Source: Heterotrichella gracilis (Eukaryota > Sar > Xanthophyceae > Tribonematales > Xanthonemataceae). From it: DNA of 64,000 nt. Below are positions 12,116-23,655 of this stretch, piece after piece. The position numbers and the translations under genes are program-made. The notes beneath the pieces were generated by a model. That model did not search any database and had not been told where the DNA came from. It worked only from the letters and a program-made list of their open reading frames with translations. How positions within the stretch are numbered: the stretch's first letter is position 1; each line of letters begins with the position of its first letter. The stretch lies in the NCBI GenBank assembly GCA_032358255.1, contig JAULBX010022188.1:1-64000 (forward strand), read 5' to 3'.

Positions 12116-15100
12116 ATGGTGTTCGAGATAGACCTCAGCGCACTCTGCAGAACCGCTACAGGTGAGAATTTTCAGTTTGGTACTTGACCCAGTCGTTGTA
12201 AGCGCAACAGTTACAGGGCTGCTTTGGTAGTGCTAGCAATGGGGAGTGCAACTGGCCCAAGTTGTTCTATGGTATACCAGCGGTGTGGGAGCTTCTGGGA
12301 GCGTTTCACGACATACAAAGACTGCAAACGCGTCACCATATACTTAGCGTTTCTTTCAGCGAATACTGCGCGTTTTGGCCCATGTTTGGCTCGCCCCCAG
12401 CTGCTCCGCTGCTTCACACCGTAAGCGAATGGCAGCTTGGGCACAGCACTGCACCCGAACACAGCCGCTTGCACCCACCCACCTTCTCATCTTTGGTTCA
12501 ATATACGTGAGGTGACACTGCATTTGCAGGTCCACCTCCTGATTGGCGTCTTGGTTTGAGATTTAACTTCGCTTTTCACAAACACCACTTCTCCCTACAA
12601 ACCCCCAGCAATGTACACTGAGTGGGCAAGCGGATAGCACATAGTAGGCACAAGCTTTTCTTACAAGCCCTCTTTTACAACCACCCCCACTGCTTCCTCA
12701 TACAAAGCTTGACTGTCCACAACCTGTGTGTGCATGCAGCCTCAAGGCCATCTTCATCTGCCGCCAAGCCCAGCGGTTGTGGTGCCGCAAGGGAGCAAGG
12801 CGTCGCCAGCTGGTCAAGGAGATTGAGATGGTACCTTTGGGGACTAAGAATATCAGCATCGCAGCCGGGCTGGTCCAAGCCTTGGCCGTTGTGGAGCCAT
12901 CGCAAGTGGCCTCTACCCCACCTACCCCACCAGTAGTGGAAGGCCTAGCCCTGCAGGTGCCCAGTGGCCCTTTGGAGGTGTGTTCAAGGACACCAGAGGA
13001 CACAGGCTCCACCTCCAACGAGATGGAGCCCCTGCAAAAGGAGGCTGCGAAGGGCAGCGGCACCAGCACTGCCGGTGAACTTGGTAAGGGCAAGCGCTCT
13101 GTAGAAACCCTAGAAACCCTGGGCTGAGAAAAAAGGGGTGACACTGCTGATGCACTCCACCCTTCTTTGTTCTGCAGTACGTATTGCAGAACAAAGAAGG
13201 GTGGAGTACACCCTCTGTGTACCTGTCTGTTGCTGACTTTTACACAGCGCTGCTACTCGTTGTATTCACTCAATTTACCAACCGGCCGGTTCTCCCCTTC
13301 TACTGACAGTACCAAGCACCACTGCACTGGCCAGCTGGGTCCCCCTCTCACAGTAGCACTACTTAAAGTTGACATAAACAGCCTTTGTTGACCACATATT
13401 CTGCTGGCACTGTAAGTGCAGGATCGTCCAGGCTCACCGCAGCAGCTGACAGTGTCCCTCAAGTTGGGCTGTTCGAGCCACAAGAGGAGGTTGCAACAGA
13501 AGAGGTTGGAGCAGAAGAGGAGGCTGCACCTGAGCAAGCTGCAAAAGAGCAGGCTGCAGCAGAGAGTTGCAGCAGCAGCACAAGCAGCAGCAACAGCGCT
13601 GGCATCGATGCCGCCAGCAGTAGTGGTGAGAATCCTAATCCCTAAACCCTAAACCCTAGGGTTTTACCTGTGGCAAGGAGCGCCTCGCGGGTAGCACCTT
13701 TGGCTGCAATATTGGGCCTTTATATTCCTGACATTGAGTGCTGACATGCACCACCCCGCTCTTATGACGGTGCCTTGTCTGTGCTTATTGCCTGACTTGG
13801 ATTTCAAACAGCTGATGGACACCCTGAAAGTTGATCCCATACACCCTAATACATAAAACCTTAAACTGGAACCCCAAGCCCTAAACCCTATCCTTGATAA
13901 TATTACTCATTTACCTTGACTCTGTTCAAGAGCACTTGCGCACTGGCTAGCACCACTGTACTGGCAGGCACCACCAACAACTTAGCTCTCCCAGTTAATG
14001 GCATGACGAGGCACTTGCTATCCGCAACCAAGTGCTGTTGTTGCGCAGGACTGGCTGCACCTGCTGACCCAGTCCCCGCTGTCAAGCTGATGCCTGCACC
14101 AGTGGTATCGGAGGAGGCTGCAGAGCTGGAGACCGAGGTCCTGCTGGCTGAGGCTGCACCCCATGCACCCCAGGAGGCTGCAGCAGTGAAGATCATCATC
14201 AAAGGCAGCGCAGTCACGGTCACCATCACGGCCAACAGCAGCGTTGCCGGTAAGGGCAGGCCTTAATGAGTAGTATTTGCGTATTGAGCAATGGGGTGGC
14301 GTTTTTGGTCAAAGACACTATGTGCGCCTTCTCACTGGAGTGTACTGCGTTGCCGGGATTTTATCGCCTGCCGTGGATTCCGAATACTGCACATCCAGAC
14401 CCTTAAACCTTCTTAGGGCTATAAATTATAGCCTATAATGTATGAGCCCCAATACTTCAACCCTAAACCTTTATTCGGAGAATTTACCTTCTTGGCATGA
14501 CACTGTTCAAGAGCACGTGTGCATTGGCACACTTGGTGCACTGTACACTGGCTTGTGACAAGTTTTGTCAAAAACAAATCAAAGAGATAAAATGTACTGA
14601 ATCAAATCTCCCGAGCCCAGTCCACGCCTCCCCTGACAATTTGCTCACTTGCTGCTGTATTTGCAGGCCTGGCGGCAGCACCTGACACAGCTCTCCCTGG
14701 TGACCTGCTGGAGCCCGCACAGGATTAGGCTGCAGAGGTCAGCTCAAGGAACGGTAGCTTCATGAGCGCCATCCCCAGCATCTGCCTCACCAGCAGCGGC
14801 AGCAATGCCAGCGACAGGTGCTCACTGGACGACCTGTCACCAGCAGCACTCCTGGAGGTGGGAGCAGAGGCTATGGAGGCGCAGGTGGTGGACCAAGCAG
14901 GGGAGGAATTCGAGTTCACCTTCCAAGGGGTGGAGCAGGTGGAGGCTGCAACAGCACGCGGTGGCAGCAGGAGCAGCGCTGCCAGCAGGGTCTCATTCAA
15001 GAGCAGCGGCAGCAGCAGCAGCGGGAGCACCTCCAGCCATGCCAGAATCACCTATTCACTGGCTGCCCTGCCATCAGGACATCTTCTGGAGGTGGGAGGG

Positions 15101-17959
15101 GAGGCGCAGGGGGTGGAGCAGGTGGTGGCTGGACGCATGGAGGGCCGCACCCCAATCCAGGCCTTCCTGCATTTCTTGCTTGAGAAGCCCGACCCAAATG
15201 CTGAGGAGGCAGATGCGCTTGAGCAGGCGCTGGCCCTGGAGCAGCATGGGGACGCAAGCCTGCTTACCCGCATCCCCATCGGCCAGGGGGTGCTAACCAT
15301 CACAAGGGGGGAGCTGCTGCTGGTGAACATGTTCACCTATGGCGGCGTTTCAGAGATGCGGCTGACCAAGCGGTGCGTGATGTGCGCCTTGGTACGCCGC
15401 ATGCTGCTGCTTCCCGCCTCCCCCTTGAGGGTCTTCTTCCAGGGGGAGTTTGACTTTGCCAAAGGGGAGGGCGCCCTTCTGGGGGAGGGGGGGTTTGGCC
15501 AGGTGCAGGTGGTGGTGCACAGGGGGAGCGGGGTGCGCGGGGCACTGAAGAGCCTTAAGGGCGGCCTCGGCAGCTCCGATGACGTGCTGCAGGAGGTGGT
15601 GATGACCTGCCTGCTCAGCGGCTGCCCCGGCGTGGTGCAGTGCCTGGGGGCGGTGGTGGATGAGGGGTGTGGCCAGGTGGTGGGCATGTTCATGGAGCAG
15701 TATGAGGGGAGCGTGAATGGCTACTGGGGGTGAGTGTGCGCACTTGGGCCAATGAACCCCTTGTAAGTTTTGGTTGGTCTTCATTTGCTGTTTTCTAATG
15801 TGTGTTTTGGATGCCTTTGGATGTGTGGGTTGACAACTCGGCAGCTTGCACGGCAGCAATGGATGTTTATATGTACCAGCGGTAGCAAGGAATCAAGCAC
15901 ACACTGCCATTTGCTGACACTGCCACTCCATCATCAGGAAGTTCCCTGCCCGTTACATAATTAATCACCACAAGCTTTGAAATGTGCATTCCTTCTCACA
16001 AGCCAGCAATGCACACAGTGCCCCTACTGCCCCACCCCTTACCGTAACACCCTGCTACCCTTGCTGCCCTAAACCCTAAACCCTAAACCCTGTACACTCC
16101 CCCCCTTGGCCTAACACCCTGCTGTCACCCTGCAGAACCTGGCTCACGCTGTTCAAGGACAACATCATCGACTTCAAGGAGCTTGCCCTCACCCTGCTGG
16201 AGGTACTGGCCAAGGCCCTCATGGGGGTGGTGCAGGTGCATGGCCGCGGGGTGGCGCGTGGCGACCTCAAGGGGGGCAACATGCTGTACCGCTTCAGGTG
16301 GGTAGGTATTGCTAACCCTTCCCTCAGGCTGGCTCACGCTTCCTGAAGATTGTCCCCTCAGCCTTACGGCATCCACCTCTGACTTGCGCGCAAGGGCATC
16401 CTATCACTTGTGCATTGTTACTCATTGACAGCTTTCGCATGTTTTCGTAAAAAGTTGATCTATTGCAACAAAGTTATGAGTCATTTGAAATTATCAGGCA
16501 GAGGTATTTAAACCGTTATGTCTCAACATTCTTGCACTATTGACGAATATATACCTGGTTTGCCGCAGAAATGACACCTTGGAGATCGTGATCGCTGACA
16601 TGGCGGGGTCAGCGCTGCGTGACCCTCTCACCGGGGAGTCAAGGTTTCACCTGTACGTTACTGCATGGGATTGGGATGGGTGATCCCATGTAGTGCCAGT
16701 GAATGCGTGTGATGTGGCAGATGGCTCCGCTACGATCATCGTGAAAGACTGTGCTTCTGCCAACGTTCACTATTGAATAATACCTCATGTGCTTTTTCTT
16801 GGTCTTGTGCAAATTGAGGTTGCTTTCACCCTGCCCTGTGGACCACCACCTGCAAGCCTGCATTGCATTGCATCGCACCACCCACTTGCATGCTTTGCTG
16901 CTGCTGCGCAATGCAGATATGGTATGCACATGGCATTGCCAAGCATGACACTTGCTCTCAGCCAGCACGGTGCAGGAGCTGTTTCCATCAATGTTGGCTG
17001 CTAATGTAGTCACTGAAGATCAAGCCTTGCTGCAATCATTGCTTGGTTTGACTCTCCCATCATGGCATAATGCCCGCTGCTTCTGACACCAGGCTGTGTG
17101 CCCTTCTGTGCAGCTATGACGACCCCTGCACTAAGATTTTCTTTATAATTGTGTGGCTTGTCCTATTTTTGATGTTCTTTATCATTGTTTGACTATATTT
17201 ATTTTTTATTTTCTTTATGATTGTTTGACTTTTGTTTTTCATATGGAGGTTTGACAAGTCCTACGGAGCGCCAGAGCTCAAGGACGAGAGTCTGCTCCAG
17301 GGCTACTCTCTGAACGGCATGGCGGCCGACATGTTTGCCTTTGGCAGCTTCACGTCCAAGATGGTGGCCGACCTCCAGCGCCTGGTGCTGCCCCAGCCAG
17401 GGTCTGCTGCTGACTGGCTGATCGGGGCCTTGGTTGGCCAGGAGGGGTTGCTGACAAAGTGCAGGGACCAGAACCCATATGGGCGCCCCACCGCGCAGCA
17501 GGCGCTGGACGTGGTGGTGTCGTACTGGACATGGCTGAATGGGGTTCCGGAGCTGCAGGTGGAGCGCATGGTAAGGACATGTGGGGGAGTGACTGAATGC
17601 CCTGCTCTTTGCAACCTCCTTCTGCTAAACCAAAGTGCCTGCTTGGGAACAGGCTGCGCATTCACCCGGGTCTGGTCGGTGGTCGGACAGGATGGGAGTA
17701 CTGTTGAGGGGTTTTACCCAGGGTTTGGGTTTCGGGTGCATCAGGGGCAGGGTGAAGGGACAGCCATTGCAAATGAAGCCAGCCAAGTTTTCACCCTGGG
17801 CGGCTGATTGGGCTACTGTACCCTGGCAGGGGCTGGAGCAGTCAGCATAGAGCAGATGTGGGATGAGTAAGTAAACTTTGCTTGGAGTTGCTTGAAGACC
17901 TCCAAACAATTCCACATATTATGCGCCACCTCCTTCAGACCTCAGGTGAAATAGCCTGA
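12116..17959 (+). CDS. Atypical protein kinase (paralogue B)
   Basis: Best model: 12116-12161, 12769-13083, 13422-13625, 14049-14249, 14736-15729, 16136-16297, 16569-16652, 17249-17570, 17939-17959. This totals 2349 nt (782 aa), all phases consistent. It shares CRKGARRRQ, the Glu/Ala-rich phase-1 modules and the kinase core with its neighbour: GEGGFGQV, ALKSL, VARGDLKGGN (HRD is RGD), ADMAGSA (DFG is DMA), YGAPEL, DMFAFG. Oddities: the acceptor matching paralogue A (12739) would break frame, so an AAG acceptor at 12768 is assumed; a duplicated module at 14667 carries an in-frame TAG and must be skipped; exon 8 starts at a new acceptor after an AT-rich insertion; the C-terminal exon is cut to TSGEIA. 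It may be functional but is decaying faster than paralogue A. The kinase call is secure; the 5' structure is not. Confidence 0.72.
13154..13207. repeat. Perfect 23-bp inverted repeat (hairpin) in kinase-B intron 2
   Basis: Arms 13154-13176 and 13185-13207 are exact reverse complements around an 8-nt loop (GTACGTAT). The left arm starts ACTCCACCCTTCTTTG. The DNA or pre-mRNA would form a very stable stem. The homologous intron of paralogue A lacks it. Confidence 0.95.
14667..14728 (+). pseudogene. Decayed duplicate exon of kinase B
   Basis: After a good acceptor (14665-14666) the sequence reads GLAAAPDTALPGDLLEPAQD and then TAG at 14726-14728, in the frame expected from exon 4. It is a second copy of the GLAA-type module of exon 4 (14049), duplicated with flanking intron (the TGTTCAAGAGCAC block recurs near 13922 and 14502). 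The stop implies it is skipped or that B is a pseudogene. Confidence 0.7.
17114..17248 (+). repeat. AT-rich insertion that displaced the exon-8 acceptor of kinase B
   Basis: The acceptor homologous to paralogue A (17114, GTGCAG then CTATGACGA) is followed by about 130 bp of AT-rich DNA with repeated TTCTTTAT-ATTGTTTGAC units. Coding sequence then resumes at 17249 behind a new TGGAG acceptor. Confidence 0.75.
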
Positions 17960-19036
17960 AGCGCTGGAGGAGATGCGCGCCCAAAACGGTTATAACGGTA
18001 TGTGGCTCCTTGTCTGGATGGCGGGCTGGCCCATATTGGCAATATGAACGCCCTGATACTAGAAAACGCAATAATGTCAACAGCTAGTCAGACAGTTTTC
18101 TGGTAGCATGTAGGTTGGTGTCATTCTCCGGGCGTGCATAGTTGTGAGCGTTTTTACACGTGTTGATAATTATGTCCAACACAATTCAAAGGATTTTTAC
18201 CACTCCTTGAATGACCCATTGAACCGCGTTAGCATCACGAGTGATGTGCAATGTATGTGCCCGTGCAATGCATTTTTTGGACCAAATATAGATGTCCTGG
18301 TGTGCGCTATTCCAGTCTCAGTGGCTTTGCAACTAGGTGACATTCCTGTTGCGTGTTGAACCTCCCTTGAGGGAAATCTTTGTTCAGCAACTTGCCTCTT
18401 TTTTTGGTGGCGTTGATCTACATTTTTCCGGCCTGAAGTATCAATCAAAGAATCTTCCAGGCGAGGACAGTGAGCGAGTTTTTCTTTTTACATACTCGAG
18501 ACAAAACCAGGACATGGTGGTGAAGTTCCAAATGATGATCGCCGCAAAACTTTGGGCCAGGAACTTTGCGCCCCTGGGGTAGACTAGTGGACTCTGGTCT
18601 ATTAAATTAGCAGCGTCTGACAGTGTCACAAAAGAACAAAAATTGAAGGAAGACAGGGCAATTTGTGAGAATACTTAGCTTAGGCCCTCATCCGCATATG
18701 ATACACAAGAGTATTGCTAAATCGCGGTGCAGGTGCATTGTATGTACCCATGAGAGGCATTGATTGTTACCACTGCCGACCTTTGCATACTTGGTTATAG
18801 TTGGTAGCTACCACTCTACTGCTTAGTTGGTTGCTACATGCCAGCGCTCTTGAATTACTCCCTGGCACAGGCGCCCGGCCCGTCAGCTTAGAAATGAACA
18901 ACATAGATAAGTAACAAATAAATAAATCGCTGTGTATGTCTGTTTTGTACAGGCAACTGCGAAAAACAGGAGAGTGGCCCCATATGCATCCATCCAGGTT
19001 CCGGTTCTGTGGATCACCATATGGCAGGACAGCTCC
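17960..19036. other. Convergent intergenic region with a possible gene fragment
   Basis: Lies between the 3' ends of kinase B and the GT61 gene. An open frame at 18337-18582 (81 codons) contains FTYSRQNQDMVVKFQ, which looks more protein-like than its surroundings and could be a relic of a larger, possibly kinase-related gene. No flanking exon was found, so this is weak. Confidence 0.3.
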
Positions 19037-22000
19037 CTAGTGGACCCCAATGTACTGCCCACCCCCCTCGCCATCACTTTTGGATCCATCGCTGCCGCCT
19101 ATGATGTGGCGCCGGTGATGGTTGTGGTGGTGTGGTTTGGCCTGACCCTGCCCCTCGGCGGTGTGTGGGTGGGTGGGGTGGGTGATGGGGCGGCTGGCGA
19201 TGGGTGCTTTCGCATGGCGCTCCGCCACCTGAGTCATCACCTCACGCAGGGTTTGGCCTAGCTCATCGGGTTTCAGGTCAAACACAGGCTCATGGATGGC
19301 CCTGCAGGGAGGGGTGGGAGTGGGGGATGGAAAATCTAGGCTGGGGTTGGGAGTGGGGCATGGACTGACGCAGGGCCTGAAGTATGCGGACAAGCAGCAT
19401 GCCAAATCCAGAAATTGTGGCATGTGTCAAGTACCACACCAACTGGCAAACAGAAGCCAGTCATGGTTCAACCCAGCACATCAAGTCCAGGAGTGTTTCC
19501 TTCGATGAAACATAAACTGGGTATGCTCCTGCGCAAGTATACCCGCCTGCCTCCACAAGCACATCGCATTGTCAAGCCATGTGCCCCACCTGTACATCAG
19601 CCCGTTCCAGTGTGCAATGTTGTGGTAGTGCATGTTGGTCGTGGGGCTGATCTCAATAACGCCACCTGCACCAAACAATTCGCCGTAACTCAGAATGGAA
19701 ACAAGTGCCCTTCTGTCAGAGCATGAGGACTCTGCAACCAAACTATTACATGGGTTAATTTGGCAAGCCACATCCACTTCACCCATTGGTAGACACAGCA
19801 ACATGGACCTAGCCGCCAGCGGTTCTCCCTGTTGTATTGTAGTCCCCCTAGGAATGGAGCAGGGTAGCATCCACTCCCCACTGGGGCGGGGGGTGCAGCA
19901 CCCCACGTCCATGTGCCCTCTCCGACCCAATGGGCAGCAGGCATGACAGCCCTGCGCCATGTGACCCCAGGAAAGCAAACCCGCTGCTCCACACATGCTT
20001 AAAAGGTTAGGAGTATACCTGAATGGTTCTTACGTGTTTTCTTCCAGGCTTTGTCCACCAATGTTTGCTGGCATGTGCAGCGCGTGCGCCAGCCCAGTGC
20101 CAGTGCCAATGCACCCCCCCAAAGATAGCGCTGCTGCTGACCCCGCCTAAGGTACATGGGTTAGGGTTTACATTAGGGTCTTTTTCAAGTCTCACCTATG
20201 TTTGTTGGCATGTGCAGCGCGTGCGCCAGCCCTGCGCCGTGCACCCCCATGAGGATGGCGGTGCTGGTGGCCACACGAAGCTGCTCCACAAATGGCAGTG
20301 CTGTCAGCTCACATACCTCAAACCGGAATACCACCGGTTGGCTCACGCAGCCTTGTGCGTCCTGGGGAAACAAAAAATTGATATGTACTTTAGTGATAAA
20401 ATACACCATGTAGGAGGTACACCTAGGTGAAAATTTACCCACATCCAGGCCAAGGTTAAATTGGAGCAAGCATCAAAAGCCAAAGGATGCGGCATTATTA
20501 ACGTCAAAGAGCAGAAGTTAGGAGTGCAAGCACCAATCCACACCGAAAGTGGTTATGTATCGCAGGGCATGCAGTTGAGGTGCATGTGGAAGAGAGACAA
20601 GCACAAGGGGGCAGTGCACCTAATACAATGCAGCAGGCTTATGTCAGGCACGTGTTTGCGGTTTAGGGTTGGGATTTGCAGCTCAATGCAATGCAGCGCC
20701 TTACCCTCATGTAAAGGCACGTGTTTGCGTTCCATTCCAGCACGGCTTTCTGCAGAGCAACAATGATCTCCTCCTCGTGAGCCACCACACGCTCTGCCTG
20801 CCAGCCTGCAGTGCAAAGACAGCCAGACTTTGCCATAGACCAAACCAACATGAACCCCATAGCCAGCAGCGTGCTGTATACGTGCTGTGTATGTGGCACT
20901 TGCAGCCTGCTAGCAATGCACGCTTCCTCGATGCCTCAAGAAAGATGCCATTCAAGATACTGGACAGTATAAGCAAGGCTGAATCATAACTTATTGGATG
21001 CCATTTATGCGCAACATATAAGGCAAGCCACAGAGTGAGCACACCATGACTTACTATTCAGATCGCGGGTTTTCTCGTAGTACATTCTGCTGATCCATGT
21101 GATGATCAGCTCGCTGTACTGCTTGCCCGACTGCGCGGGGTGCAAATCAATCTCCTGGTGGATCCCCAGCTCCCTCCACAGCATGGGCAGCTCATCCCTG
21201 AACAGGAACTTGACCCACAAGCTGTATGCCTGGATGACTGATGATGCGCAGGTGCTTGCGGTGCCAACCCCTGTGAAGCTGAGCAAGGACACGCCTCCAT
21301 GCATGTTGAACATGGCGTCTCGGAAGCAGGTGCGCTCGGTGGGGTAGGGCGCCTCCTTGGCGAATCTGACTGGGTGGGGGTGTGAGATCTTGTTCCACAC
21401 ATGGAGGTAGTTCCCGGCATCGTCCTTGTCCACAATAACCACCTGGAGCACACAAACAAAAAAAAGTAAGATTTTAAGAAAGCTTACATTTTCAGAATGG
21501 AAATAGCCACGCCAGAGCTGTTTGCGCAAACTGTGCAGACTGACCTGCAACCCGGCTACCTCATGCAAGCCCCATCTCAAAACGTCACCTCACATTATAC
21601 ACTCCAGCATCATGCAAGGGTGTAGTGCCAGCGATGTAAGGATGCAGGATGGCCCCCAAGGCTGCACGGCATGGGATTCCTGCGTCCATACCTGCATGCC
21701 TTCCGTTGCACGCATGTCTCCCTCATAGTCATCAGTCAACGACAGCGCCAGGAACAGGTGGGTGAGGTCTTCCGAAAAGTGGAAAGGGTTCCGGGTGTCC
21801 CATCTCGACAGCAGGTACACTGGGTGCTGCACGCTGCTGTCATCACCCGAGCAGATTGGCTGCAATACATCGAAAGTGAGTCAAGATCATACACGGTGGA
21901 ACGTCATAGGTATCTGCCGCATGACAAAAAGGCCACCACATCCCACGCTGGGGAAGGAGTGGCCAACACCATACATGCCATGCTCTCTCGTTAGTCCATG

Positions 22001-23578
22001 AGCAACTTGGGGCAACAGACCTTGCAACAGTGCATGTGGAGATTGAGTTCCAAATCCGCCATTTGATTAAAAAATAAATTAAAACCCAATTGCGCCACGT
22101 ACTAGGATTAAACTTGCAATGAATTGCCTGTCTGCGTCAATCAAACCCATATGACCCACACATGCTGTTCCCATTGCACATGCACCCTTAAAGTATGAAG
22201 TAGGCTCACCTTGATCACGCTACCATCCACTGCATGGTTATTGATGCCAACAGACGTGTAGTCCTTCACCACGTTGCCAATTGGCATGCTTGCAGCCTGT
22301 TCTGATAACTTGCACGCCACCTGGGTTGCTCCTGCAGAGGTCAAGTCATTACTCAATAGAGCTGTTAATGCGCAAGCTGGCTGTCTCATATTCAAAACCT
22401 GGCGTGCAGAACAATCTATAACATGGTGATTTGTAATGATGTATTCCAGATTGCAAACAATGTTGTATGTTGTAAACAATGATGTATTCCAGATTGCAAA
22501 CAATGTATTCCAGAATGCAAACAATGATTGCAAGCATAATGCTGTATTGCAATGCGATCCCTGTGGTTATAAAAGGGTGAGAAATTTACACGGGTGAGCC
22601 TTGCTGGGTGCAGTGGCAATATCAGGGGTGCAGTGGCGATATCAGGAACCTCCTGGTATATATAATAGCACCCCTGGCGATACTCAATTTTGTGCCCAAC
22701 CACTTGGAAGTGCACAAACCCACCTCTCCTGCCATCTTCATCAGTGGCCCTCATCAGCTGAGGCAGGTTGATGACGGCATTGTGCGCCGTGCACAGCGTC
22801 ATGGCGATGTCGGTGTCGATACCGGCGCGGGGGTGGCACACAACCGCAGACTGCGCTGGGTCCGATGCGCCAGATGCCTGTGTGGCTGCCCCATCACCAC
22901 AGAACACGGTGCGGAACCCCCTCCACTGGTCGAGCAAGGCGCCTCCAAACTGGTCCCGACAGTGCTGCTCAGGCTCCACTCCAAGTTCCTGCAGGGCACA
23001 CACAGAACTGGTTCTAGTTTTTCGTGTTTTCAATTCCATTTCTTTTTTCTTTGTTTTAAGTACTTACACACAATAATAAAACATTACACCATATGGTCCA
23101 ATGCCAGGTGGACTACGTGCACCCTTCCCACACACCCAAACCCTCAACCCTAAACACACGCTCCCAACTTGCCAGTGGTTCAAACCTGCATCCTCTGTGT
23201 GGCCACCTCAAGGAAGAACGTGGCATTCAGGTGAATATATTGATGTGCTCCACTGCTGCTGCTGGGGTTGGAGCTATGGGTGTCTGTTGAAGAGGCGTTC
23301 ACAGCGGCTCGGTCCTGCAGCTCCTCTCGCAGTAAGCGTCTCAATTGCAGGAGCTCACGGGCACCTGAAAGGCGTCCATCTAGTGATTTTGTGGCCTGTG
23401 ACGGGTGTATTTGCCCCTTGCTGGGGAAAGCTTGTCGACCATTGCTGTACCGTATCCATGGTGCGTGTGTTTTGTCAGCTGCAGCTGCGGGTCCCTCTGG
23501 TGGTGGAGAGCCTAAGCAAGCCCAGCTGAGCTGTAATAGCACCGACAGCCACAACCAGGAGACTACAAGGGTCCTCAT
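19037..23578 (-). CDS. GT61-family glycosyltransferase (type II membrane or secreted)
   Basis: Nine exons on the minus strand: 23578-23186, 22988-22592, 22331-22210, 21859-21692, 21442-21055, 20805-20705, 20361-20196, 19665-19590, 19301-19037. They sum to 2076 nt (691 aa) with all phases consistent. The start at 23578 opens a hydrophobic signal/anchor (VVSWLWLSVLLQLSWACLG), fitting a Golgi or ER enzyme; an in-frame ATG lies 30 nt upstream. The GT61 (DUF563, EOGT-like) core is clear: PVYLLSRWDTRNP, ERTCFRDAMFNMHGG, the hallmark GVHGAGLAHALHMP (HGAG ~564-567) and GVIEISP near the C terminus. The last exon adds a His-rich tail. GT61 enzymes move sugars such as xylose, arabinose or GlcNAc onto glycans or proteins; the donor here is not predictable. 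The exon-2 donor (gtgtaaat) is the least certain junction. Confidence 0.88.
22432..22530. repeat. Minisatellite in a GT61 intron
   Basis: Units of ATGTATTCCAGATTGCAAAC followed by AATG recur about four times with variation in the intron between GT61 exons 2 and 3. Confidence 0.85.
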
Positions 23579-23655
23579 CGCCAGCCTTTGATAAAATATG
23601 TCATTCAACAGGGCATCGTCTTGGACTCTGCTGTGTTGTGATCACCAACTCCCTG

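Larger units (their letters stand above)
3960..17959 (+). repeat. Direct segmental duplication carrying two kinase genes
   Basis: Bases ~3960-10169 and ~11590-17959 are diverged direct copies about 6.3 kb each. Homology covers the upstream flank (CCCTTGAGCC and CCAGCAA blocks near 4090/11680 and 4185/11790), the first exons, intron sequence (the GCGGATAGCACAT block near 4846 and 12630) and nearly all coding exons. The spacer is 10170-11589. The copies differ by indels, exon loss or gain and splice-site shifts, so the event is not recent. Confidence 0.88.

Noticed and set aside
12740-12768. Kinase-B exon 2 starting at 12740 as in paralogue A
   Set aside because: That start leaves one base instead of two to complete the split codon and shifts into a frame with a stop; the acceptor at 12768 restores phase.
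5637-16091. Interstitial CCCTAAA runs (5637-5657, 8524-8536, 13640-13655, 16068-16090) as proof that the window is subtelomeric
   Set aside because: The runs are only two to four units long, scattered, degenerate and embedded in introns of normal genes. No terminal array is present.
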